Of a stretch of 8,093 nt of DNA, positions 1 to 4,915 are shown in pieces; within the stretch, counting starts at the first letter, position 1; each line of letters begins with the position of its first letter. The stretch covers positions 1 to 8,093 of the forward strand of contig JBNJEB010000066.1 of assembly GCA_051745425.1 (NCBI GenBank), read 5' to 3'. The translations under genes and the position numbers were made by a program. Under the pieces are notes generated by a model. The model searched no databases and had not been told where the DNA came from. It saw only the letters and a list, made by a program, of their open reading frames with translations. Source of the stretch: Halonatronomonas sp051745425. Its GTDB lineage: Bacteria > Bacillota > Halanaerobiia > Halanaerobiales > Halarsenatibacteraceae.

Positions 1-14
1 ATAATTATCTTTCG

Positions 15-37
15 GTAACGTTTACGTTAACGTTTAC
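15..37 (-). promoter_or_regulatory. LacI-family-type operator (tandem) over a leftward start site
   Basis: The 10-base unit TAACGTTTAC occurs at 16-25 and again at 28-37, a 12-base period. Each copy lies in a near-palindrome centred on CG (GTTAACGTTTAC), the usual form of LacI/GalR-family operators. The pair begins 7 bases downstream of a -10 box on the minus strand, so it would cover the transcription start, a classical repressor position. The regulated gene lies left of the window and is not visible. Identification rests on motif shape only. Confidence 0.45.
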
Positions 38-44
38 AATTATG

Positions 45-73
45 ATTATAAAATATTCTGAAAAATAAATCAA
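45..73 (-). promoter_or_regulatory. Sigma-A promoter firing leftward out of the window
   Basis: On the minus strand a -35 box TTGATT (73-68) is separated by exactly 17 bases from a perfect -10 box TATAAT (50-45). Transcription would start near position 38 and leave the window to the left. The LacI-like operator at 15-37 sits directly on the predicted start. This suggests a sugar-regulated gene or operon just outside the window. Confidence 0.6.
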
Positions 74-218
74 GTCATAAACCTGCTATTTTTAATCTAT
101 ATAATACTTAAGACAGCTTTATCTCTCTCTTAGATGAAATTTATCATTATTAGACTCATATAATCATTTTTACTGTAAATTATTTAACAAAAAAATTCAA
201 CTGAATAAACATAGAAAA

Positions 219-238
219 ACTCCCCGGGGGAGGGGAGT
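219..238 (-). terminator. GC-rich hairpin, possible minus-strand terminator
   Basis: ACTCCCC (219-225) is perfectly complementary to GGGGAGT (232-238) around a six-base G-rich loop. Read on the minus strand the stem is followed by TTTTC, a short U-tract. It lies beyond the stronger terminator at 433-482, so it may be a backup. The short U-run keeps confidence low. Confidence 0.35.
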
Positions 239-258
239 AAAATTAATTTCAATATAAT

Positions 259-293
259 ATTCGACCAGGAGTCAATATGACTCATAGTCGAAT
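259..293. repeat. Interrupted inverted repeat (hairpin without U-tract)
   Basis: Outer arms ATTCGAC (259-265) and GTCGAAT (287-293) are perfectly complementary. Inner arms GAGTCA (269-274) and TGACTC (278-283) are also perfect, around a 3-base loop. A symmetric 3x3 internal loop separates the two helices. Neither strand has a following U-tract, so it is not a normal terminator. It could be a structured RNA element or a protein-binding site. Confidence 0.5.
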
Positions 294-305
294 TATATAA
301 TATAA

Positions 306-409
306 AAGTAAATTTGTCCAGCTATTTTATCAATTTATAGTAAATTAATGCTTTTACTAATGTTTTAAAGATTAAAGCTTCTAATCTTTTTAAAGTGTTA
401 AATTTACTT
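306..409. repeat. Branched foldable AT-rich segment
   Basis: A perfect 10-base inverted repeat, AAGTAAATTT (306-315) with AAATTTACTT (400-409), encloses two smaller hairpins: AGTAAA/TTTACT (339-344 with 353-358) and AAAGATTA/TAATCTTT (367-374 with 382-389). Together they would make a three-way junction. All stems are AT-rich, so chance pairing in AT-rich DNA is a real alternative. No family is recognised. Confidence 0.35.
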
Positions 410-423
410 AAAAATTAAAATCT

Positions 424-482
424 AAAAAAATACCCCTTGCTGATAAAACAGATTTATTATTTAATCTGTCTCTTATAAGGGG
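424..482 (-). terminator. Rho-independent terminator of the DUF1328 gene
   Basis: Read on the minus strand, CCCCTT (482-477) pairs with AAGGGG (438-433). A second helix inside, ACAGATT with AATCTGT (469-463 with 454-448), closes an 8-base loop, with unpaired bases between the helices. The outer stem is followed two bases later by seven consecutive T (430-424). It lies about 40 bases past the stop codon of the 53-residue gene at 520-681. Confidence 0.7.
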
Positions 483-519
483 CATATCAATACATATAAT
501 TTAGTCTTTTAGAGTTCAG

Positions 520-681
520 TTAAATTAATGAATTACCAAATATCAGAGTTAGAACAAAAAGAATCAGAAATAAAACAAAAAGAAACTTAGCAATTGTTTG
601 TGAAGTACCTGCCACCCCTCTAAAACCAAAGAGACCTGCAATAATTGAAATCACAAAAAAGATTATAGCGTATTGTAACAT
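520..681 (-). CDS. DUF1328 (YtjA/UPF0391) small membrane protein
   Basis: This 53-residue gene starts MLQYAIIFF, contains AGLFGFRGVAGTS (residues 15-27), and ends LIFGNSLI. That layout matches the DUF1328/YtjA family of about 50-60 residue inner-membrane proteins: hydrophobic helix, short GFxGxAGT-type turn, then a second hydrophobic helix. Here the helices span about residues 4-19 and 29-49. The molecular role of the family is unknown; it is commonly linked to stress conditions. The start is fixed by AAGGAGGTG ending about 5 bases upstream of the ATG. A good sigma-A promoter (713-741) and a terminator (424-482) make it a single-gene transcript, separate from the curli-like operon upstream. 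A functional link to that operon is not supported. Confidence 0.85.
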   Translation of the reverse strand: MLQYAIIFFVISIIAGLFGFRGVAGTSQTIAKFLFVLFLILFVLTLIFGNSLI

Positions 682-712
682 TTCTGCACCTCCTTTTAAT
701 CTTTCTGGTCAA

Positions 713-741
713 ATTCTATATCACCTTAAATCTACTATCAA
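713..741 (-). promoter_or_regulatory. Sigma-A promoter of the DUF1328 gene
   Basis: On the minus strand, TTGATA (741-736) and TAGAAT (718-713) are separated by exactly 17 bases. Transcription would begin near 706, giving a leader of about 25 bases that carries the AAGGAGGTG ribosome binding site at 695-687. The match to sigma-A boxes is good and no other promoter-like pair was seen closer to the gene. Confidence 0.6.
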
Positions 742-782
742 AAATCACCATAAAATTTAAATCTCATTCTTAAAATAATAAA

Positions 783-803
783 CCCCGGCATTTAAAACCG
801 GGG
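783..803 (-). terminator. Terminator after the csg-lipoprotein operon
   Basis: CCCCGG (783-788) pairs with CCGGGG (798-803) around a 9-base AT-rich loop. Reading leftward on the minus strand it is followed by TTTATTATTTT. It lies about 90 bases past the stop codon of the lipoprotein gene and just before the promoter of the DUF1328 gene. It is the best candidate for the end of the csgF-csgG-lipoprotein transcript. Confidence 0.65.
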
Positions 804-844
804 CTAAACAGGACATTACTGCCCTGGATTCAGCAGAATTTAGT

Positions 845-869
845 CGGGGGCCATATTTTTCAGCCCCCG
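845..869 (-). terminator. GC-rich hairpin directly after the lipoprotein gene
   Basis: CGGGGGC (845-851) and GCCCCCG (863-869) form a perfect 7-bp stem with an 11-base AT-rich loop, 20 bases past the lipoprotein stop codon. The following minus-strand sequence (ACTAAATTC) is not a clean U-tract. It may act with the hairpin at 783-803 as a double terminator or protect the mRNA 3' end. The arms of both hairpins are also partly complementary to one another. Confidence 0.5.
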
Positions 870-889
870 CCTTGTAGTGGAAAAGCTGT

Positions 890-1963
890 TTAATAAGTAG
901 AAGCAATTTCACTTAATTCACTTTCATTGTCAAAACTGTTTACTGCCTGGATTCTATAAGAATATTTATTTTGAAGCAGATCAACATTGCTGTCTACTTT
1001 TCTTATTATTTTATTTTCATCAGGTTCACTAACCTCAACTAAAATTATTTCATCAGCATTTTCTTTAGTAAACTTATCTTTATTGATATATTTGTATATT
1101 TTATATTTACTTACATATTCATCAATTTCAATTACATTATTTGTTCTGCTGCCCAGCCAGGAGATTTCAAGTTTATTATTGTTCTCTCTTTTTAAAACAA
1201 TATTTTGAGGAATCTCAGGAAAAGGTTCTTCCACCATAAAATCAATCTCTATATCTTCTTTTACTTCATTTAGACTGGTGTCAAAAATTTTATCATTCGA
1301 ATTCTGTTTAATGATTAATTTATATTCTTCTCCAAAGTCAAAATAGTCGTCATTTCTAGCTTCATAAAATATTCTTTCATACCAATCTAATATGATTTTA
1401 TTATCTTCGATCACTATATTGAGAGGTGTTAATTCTCTAATTTCTTCTGCTTCTGAAGTAAGCTCAACTACAGCTGTTAAATCATTTGCTTCATTTACTT
1501 TATTGTTAAATTTTAATGTTAAAATCTCCAGATTATAGGGGATATTTACTATCTGATCTTTATATTCTACCTCTAGATTATCATCAAATATAATATATCG
1601 AGGCATAAATTCTATTAATTTCATGATAATACTGATATTTTTATGATTATTCATTTTAATTATATATGTCCCATTTGGTTCTTGTTTTACCTGGTCTCCA
1701 TCAGCTCCTGCCCAATTAATAAATTCCAGTCCTACTTCCGGAGAAAAATCAATTTCTGCAATTACGCCCTCATCATAGGCATAACGTCCACTACCAGGTT
1801 TTAAAGTCTTAATTCCATAAGGATAATTGGAATTTATACTTAGATAAACTAAATCTCGATTAGCATCATTATTACCTTCCAAAACGGTGTCACAAGCACT
1901 TAAAAGAAAAGTAGTTATTAATAATAAAGATATAATAATTATTTTCTTGCTTATAAAATTCAA
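890..1963 (-). CDS. Surface lipoprotein with InlB-repeat-like, Ig-like and Fn3-like domains
   Basis: Predicted exported lipoprotein of about 357 residues. The N-terminus has a Lys-Lys charged start, a long hydrophobic stretch and the lipobox LLSAC, with Cys24 as the lipidation site; the next residue is Asp. Residues ~43-115 resemble a divergent InlB B-repeat (G-x-G-x-Y then GLEFINWAGADGD). Residues ~118-250 resemble a bacterial Ig-like (SbsA/Big_5 type) domain. Residues ~255-357 look like fibronectin type III (PEIPQNIVLK, LEISW, YSYRIQAVN). These are adhesion or scaffold domains. It is the last gene after csgF and csgG, 33 bases downstream, so probably co-transcribed; anchoring or capping the fibre is inference. 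The start is uncertain: a GTG at 1969 sits only about 3 bases from GGAGG, while the TTG at 1963 has better spacing and was chosen. Confidence 0.75.
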   Translation of the reverse strand: MNFISKKIIIISLLLITTFLLSACDTVLEGNNDANRDLVYLSINSNYPYGIKTLKPGSGRYAYDEGVIAEIDFSPEVGLEFINWAGADGDQVKQEPNGTYIIKMNNHKNISIIMKLIEFMPRYIIFDDNLEVEYKDQIVNIPYNLEILTLKFNNKVNEANDLTAVVELTSEAEEIRELTPLNIVIEDNKIILDWYERIFYEARNDDYFDFGEEYKLIIKQNSNDKIFDTSLNEVKEDIEIDFMVEEPFPEIPQNIVLKRENNNKLEISWLGSRTNNVIEIDEYVSKYKIYKYINKDKFTKENADEIILVEVSEPDENKIIRKVDSNVDLLQNKYSYRIQAVNSFDNESELSEIASTY

Positions 1964-1996
1964 TTCCACTCACCTCCAGTACTGACAAAAATATAA

Positions 1997-2782
1997 CTAA
2001 AATATATTGCTCTGTACCAGCTCAAAAACACTTTCTTCAATTATTGTTCTTACTACAAAATTAATAACTTCCTGTTTTCCCCTTCCAGATTCAAATTCCA
2101 CTATATTATTATCAATAAAGGAAAATACCTGAAAAGATATTTTTTTACCTTCAATCTCTTTTTTAAAACTTCTGGCCCATACAACTTCACCAGAAGTTGT
2201 ATTAATTACTCTTATATCTAAAGCACAGCTGGCTAAAGCATATTCCTGCTGTCCACCCTTACCACCAATAGCAAGACCTAAACCTGCTGATTTTTTATCA
2301 ATCTGATATTCTGTTATTGCCCCTGTTATTAGATATTCTGAGCCCAGCATTTCTCCTACTTTGGCTCCCTGACCATTAATAGTTCTCTCCTGACTGACCA
2401 AATTTTGTTCATTCATAAAATTACCCAGTGCTGATCTATCTAAAACCTTAAACTGCCGGGAACGATGTAAAGCAGTAATCATCATATCAGTAGCACCCTG
2501 AGTTAAAACTGGAGAACCTGTGGCATCCCTTTTACCCGTCTTATCAGCTATATCATAAATAGCAAGTTGTATTTTTTCTTTTCTTGCTGGAAGAGAGGCC
2601 AATAACTGAGTAGCTGCTGTTACATTTTTTTGGGCAGATAAAATTTTGCTTGAATTTGCCAGAATATCCTGCATGACTTTTTCATTATTGACTTCTGCAT
2701 CTACATCAGCTGCACTTACAAAATTTGAGATAAAGATAATTATAAAAAGAAGAAATATAAATATCAATTTTTGTAGTTTCAT
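1997..2782 (-). CDS. csgG: CsgG-like curli secretion channel
   Basis: The 261-residue product matches the CsgG family, the nonameric outer-membrane channel that exports curli subunits. Recognisable blocks align with E. coli CsgG: KIQLAIYDIADKTG (71-83 region), QGATDMMITALHRSRQFKVLDR (as 95-116), NFMNEQNLV (122-130), YLITGAITEY (150-159), LDIRVINTTSGEVVW (188-202) and the FSFID motif (220-224). Two oddities are visible. The signal peptide (1-24, ending VSA) has no lipobox cysteine, although E. coli CsgG is a lipoprotein. The segment after DKTG is shorter and lacks the Tyr and Asn-Phe pair that narrow the E. coli pore. It also ends soon after the last conserved helix and lacks the E. coli C-terminal tail. 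The start is fixed by AAGGAGG with 8-base spacing. It sits 34 bases after csgF. Confidence 0.92.
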   Translation of the reverse strand: MKLQKLIFIFLLFIIIFISNFVSAADVDAEVNNEKVMQDILANSSKILSAQKNVTAATQLLASLPARKEKIQLAIYDIADKTGKRDATGSPVLTQGATDMMITALHRSRQFKVLDRSALGNFMNEQNLVSQERTINGQGAKVGEMLGSEYLITGAITEYQIDKKSAGLGLAIGGKGGQQEYALASCALDIRVINTTSGEVVWARSFKKEIEGKKISFQVFSFIDNNIVEFESGRGKQEVINFVVRTIIEESVFELVQSNIF

Positions 2783-2816
2783 ATTTCATACCTCCTTAAC
2801 TCTAGTATAAACCAGT

Positions 2817-3269
2817 TTAAAAATAAAAACCGGAATCAGAAAAATCATCTCCAAAATAATCATTAGAATAGGTTACTATAGTGCTATCTCCACTTATTTT
2901 ATCTACAATTTCTACTAATACCTGACCGGTTTCTGGATCTTCTGCTACAACTATGCTCAGATCTCCGATATCAAAGTTACCAGATGCAACTTCATCTTCA
3001 TCTATTATCATATCGATAATTTTTCTCTGTGCAGAAGTGTAAAGGCGTCTTTCTAAACCATCTATAAATTGATCTATAGGGTCAGTTTCTATAGCTTCTT
3101 TTAATAATTCTTCCTGGCTTTTAGCTAAATTTAATGCTACCTGACGAGCATCATGATCATTAAAAAGTTCAAAATTCCACTTCATACTGTAATCAGGATA
3201 CACTGCAGCAAAAGCACTAAAATTAATACTGATCATTAAAATTACTATTAAAAAGATAATTTTTTTCAT
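2817..3269 (-). CDS. csgF: CsgF-like curli assembly protein
   Basis: This 150-residue secreted protein fits CsgF, which binds the CsgG pore and links export to nucleation at the cell surface. The signal peptide is residues 1-21 (ending SAFA). Mature residues 29-38, MKWNFELFND, resemble the E. coli CsgF N-terminal segment (MTFQFRNPNF) that inserts into the CsgG channel. A middle helix follows (DPIDQFIDGLERRLYTSAQ). The C-terminal half, FDIGDLSIVVAEDPETGQ then LVEIVDKISGDSTIVTYS, matches the CsgF strand pattern [21 protein letters not shown]. The tail is acidic and rich in Asp, Ser and Phe. Adjacent csgG supports the call. GGGAGG precedes the ATG. The gene lies 41 bases after the barrel gene. 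Confidence 0.87.
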   Translation of the reverse strand: MKKIIFLIVILMISINFSAFAAVYPDYSMKWNFELFNDHDARQVALNLAKSQEELLKEAIETDPIDQFIDGLERRLYTSAQRKIIDMIIDEDEVASGNFDIGDLSIVVAEDPETGQVLVEIVDKISGDSTIVTYSNDYFGDDFSDSGFYF

Positions 3270-3310
3270 TATTCTTAAACCTCCCTTTTGAAATCAGAGT
3301 TCCTCTATTC

Positions 3311-3856
3311 TTAAAAACTCATCTGAAGTCCAAAAAATGGATAAACATCTATTTCTTCAGAATTATCAAAATTATCACTGCTGTTATAAATTCTAGCTTC
3401 TAGAAAAATATTATCTCCGATATTCAGGCCCACCAGTCCATGATAGTCAATATCATCAGTGACTTCAGCTCCTCCACCAATATATAAATTAGAAATTGCT
3501 TCAAAGGTTAAAGAAACAAAGGCATTCAGATCTTTTTCTTTGCTTAAATAAATTACTTCTCCCATAAATCTCAAAGGTCTTTCTCCCAGAGATAAAATTA
3601 CAGGTGAAAATCTAATTCCACTATTTACAGCACTATCTTCTCCATAAGTTGTAAAAACTATACCAATTTTATGATAATTATTATTATCCTGATTCTGTTC
3701 CTCCATTAATTTCTGGGAAGACTCAATTAAACCAAGTCTCCACTCTAAATCGTCTGCTTCATTATCTGCAGCAGTGACTGGAGAAATTATGATTAATAAA
3801 ACAAAAAAACACAGAGATATTACTTGTAATAATTTAGTGTTTTTCAATTTGATCAT
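3311..3856 (-). CDS. Putative small outer-membrane beta-barrel in the curli cluster
   Basis: The 181-residue product is not a family I recognise. It has a signal peptide (about 1-29, ending SPVTA) and a short polar helical stretch (EWRLGLIESSQKLMEEQNQ). The rest consists of alternating hydrophobic/polar strands separated by Asp/Asn/Gly turns. It ends YPFFGLQMSF, with a terminal Phe and alternating aromatics typical of outer-membrane barrel C-termini. Size suggests about 6-8 strands. It occupies the place where csgE might be expected but shows no CsgE resemblance. Spacing of 41 bases to csgF suggests co-transcription. The start is uncertain: AAGGAAGG abuts the ATG, and a TTG three codons in would give wider spacing. 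A role in fibre export or anchoring is inferred from context only. Confidence 0.65.
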   Translation of the reverse strand: MIKLKNTKLLQVISLCFFVLLIIISPVTAADNEADDLEWRLGLIESSQKLMEEQNQDNNNYHKIGIVFTTYGEDSAVNSGIRFSPVILSLGERPLRFMGEVIYLSKEKDLNAFVSLTFEAISNLYIGGGAEVTDDIDYHGLVGLNIGDNIFLEARIYNSSDNFDNSEEIDVYPFFGLQMSF

Positions 3857-3909
3857 CCTTCCTTACCGATTTAATAAAAGACATAAATATTGAAACCACT
3901 ACAAGTTTT

Positions 3910-3951
3910 AAAAAGTGGACAGTTTAAATAAATAATTTATTTAAACTGCCC
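3910..3951 (-). terminator. Terminator/long palindrome after the 4003-4632 curlin gene
   Basis: Arms of 14 perfectly complementary bases (3920-3933 and 3935-3948) flank a single central base, with a GG/CC clamp outside (3917-3918 with 3950-3951). On the minus strand the stem is followed by a run of five T (3914-3910). It lies about 50 bases past the curlin stop codon. Partial read-through into the barrel-csgF-csgG genes is possible, because no strong promoter was seen between this hairpin and the barrel gene. Confidence 0.7.
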
Positions 3952-4002
3952 TCTGTTAAAGATAAATCAAATATAAATTACTACTTTAATATAGTATACT
4001 TA

Positions 4003-4632
4003 TTATTGACTAATAGAACCAGACTGATTAATAACTGCTTCATTATAATCTCCATCTTGGTGAATTGTTGCATTTAAATCCTCTTTATCATTCTGGAAAA
4101 TAGCAGCTCCATTATTAAAACCTTCCTGATCAATTAAAGCAAATGCTCTATCTGTATCATGCTGCTCAACTCTAGCATAGTTTAAATCTCCATTCTGTTT
4201 TACCTCAAGCACATCAAAATCTCCACTCTGTCTGGTTCTAACTCTGTTAGTATATCCATACTGATCTACTGTGGCTTCCAGATTATTGCCCCACTGACTT
4301 ACTCGAACAAAGTTTTGAGTTCCTACCTGATCAACTACTGCATCATTCATTAAACCATTCTGACCTATACCAGCATAATTAGAAGTACCCCAGGTTGTTT
4401 GATTAATTAAAGCATTATGAAGCTCATTACTCTGTTCTACTTCAGCTAATATAGTTGCATTATCCCAGCCACCTGGCATCATAGAATTATGACCAACATT
4501 ACCTGCATCTTGAGAGTCAATATACCAGCCATCTGTTAAGCTTCTATATTTATGATCAGGGACAGCACCAACCATAGAAGTAATTCCCAACACCATAAGA
4601 ACTGCTAAACCTAAAATAAATAATTTTTTCAT
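4003..4632 (-). CDS. Curlin-repeat amyloid subunit (CsgA-like), riboswitch-controlled
   Basis: A 209-residue secreted protein with signal peptide 1-23 (ending MVGA). A polar N-terminal segment (24-58) precedes about 13 tandem half-repeats of 11 (sometimes 12) residues, of the form A-x-[IV]-x-Q-x-G-x-x-N, e.g. AVVDQVGTQNF, ATVDQYGYTNR, ALIDQEGFNNG, AVINQSGSISQ. This is the curlin motif in which stacked Gln and Asn ladders build a beta-solenoid amyloid. The canonical curlin unit is about 22 residues with two strands, so each 11-mer equals one strand. It is the longest of three curlin proteins here and probably the main fibre subunit. It has its own promoter module (4819-4874), a long leader with a c-di-GMP-II aptamer, and its own terminator. 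GAGGAGG precedes the ATG by 7-8 bases. Confidence 0.87.
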   Translation of the reverse strand: MKKLFILGLAVLMVLGITSMVGAVPDHKYRSLTDGWYIDSQDAGNVGHNSMMPGGWDNATILAEVEQSNELHNALINQTTWGTSNYAGIGQNGLMNDAVVDQVGTQNFVRVSQWGNNLEATVDQYGYTNRVRTRQSGDFDVLEVKQNGDLNYARVEQHDTDRAFALIDQEGFNNGAAIFQNDKEDLNATIHQDGDYNEAVINQSGSISQ

Positions 4633-4639
4633 TTTTTTT

Positions 4640-4646
4640 CCTCCTC
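4640..4646 (-). promoter_or_regulatory. Shine-Dalgarno partly masked by upstream pairing
   Basis: GAGGAGG lies about 8 bases before the curlin ATG. The preceding bases make CCAAUGAG (4651-4644), which includes the start of the Shine-Dalgarno. CCAAUGAG is perfectly complementary to CUCAUUGG (4751-4744) at the 5' edge of the c-di-GMP-II aptamer, with one further U-G pair possible (4752 with 4643). The same 5' strand is needed for the aptamer closing helix, so the two pairings exclude each other. Confidence 0.6.
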
Positions 4647-4674
4647 ATTGGTTTTTGTAAATTCCCTACTTTTT

Positions 4675-4747
4675 TTGGCCGGTTTCACCATTAGCTCTCC
4701 GCCAAATACTAGGTGACCAATTCAAAATGGCGGATCACAGCTTCCAA
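4675..4747 (-). promoter_or_regulatory. Class-II cyclic-di-GMP riboswitch aptamer
   Basis: On the minus strand the leader follows the class-II c-di-GMP aptamer as I recall it from the C. difficile example, in order and nearly without length changes. It begins GGAA (4745-4742), then UGAU, then UUUUGAAUUGG ending just before UCACC, then GAGCUAAUGGUGAAACCGGCC-type 3' sequence (the reference has GAGUUAGUAGUGCAACCGACC-type sequence). Helices: P1 UUGG/CCAA (4747-4744 with 4678-4675), P2 UCACC/GGUGA (4716-4712 with 4689-4685), and a 6-bp pseudoknot CCGCCA/UGGCGG (4733-4728 with 4704-4699). In the reference, different bases pair at the pseudoknot position, which looks like covariation. It lies 43 bases before the curlin start codon. 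Confidence 0.85.
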
Positions 4748-4818
4748 TGAGACTAAATTACTTTTTATTTCACCTCCCGCTACAATTAATTTGTCTATTT
4801 CTTTTTTTGTCTAAACTT

Positions 4819-4874
4819 ATAATAACAATCTAAACTAATAAATAAATGGAATAGATATCTAAAAATTCTCGAAA
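4819..4874 (-). promoter_or_regulatory. Curlin promoter with 11-bp-spaced heptamers (copy 1)
   Basis: On the minus strand three heptamers recur at exact 11-base steps: TTTCGAG (4874-4868), TTTAGAT (4863-4857) and ATTCCAT (4852-4846). An extended -10, TG-T-TATTAT, follows, with TATTAT at 4824-4819. No convincing -35 box is present, as expected for an activator-dependent promoter. The same arrangement with identical distances occurs at 6301-6356. Direct repeats at 11-bp steps are the known binding form of SARP regulators. Transcription would start near 4811, giving a leader of about 180 bases that includes the riboswitch. Confidence 0.65.
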
Positions 4875-4915
4875 ATATAAAAATGTAGAAATAAATTTAA
4901 AGCTATTCTCTTTTA

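Larger units (their letters stand above)
74..519. other. Gene-free intergenic stretch with several hairpins
   Basis: I see no supportable coding region here on either strand. It is very AT-rich apart from a GC-rich hairpin at 219-238. It also holds an interrupted hairpin at 259-293, a branched AT-rich foldable segment at 306-409, and the terminator of the DUF1328 gene at 424-482. The leftward promoter begins at its left side. The remaining sequence shows nothing recognisable. Confidence 0.6.

Noticed and set aside
783..871. Class-I c-di-GMP (GEMM) or other known riboswitch
   Set aside because: The GC-rich hairpins lack the conserved GEMM-type sequences, lie after a gene rather than in a leader, and are better explained as terminators.
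987..1208. Plus-strand 73-codon open frame
   Set aside because: It lies entirely opposite the lipoprotein gene, has a low-complexity Leu/Ser/Ile composition typical of antisense frames in AT-rich genes, and lacks a convincing ribosome binding site.
3311..3856. Possible csgE at the position before csgF
   Set aside because: The product has no resemblance to CsgE and instead shows a strand-rich layout with a terminal-Phe barrel ending.
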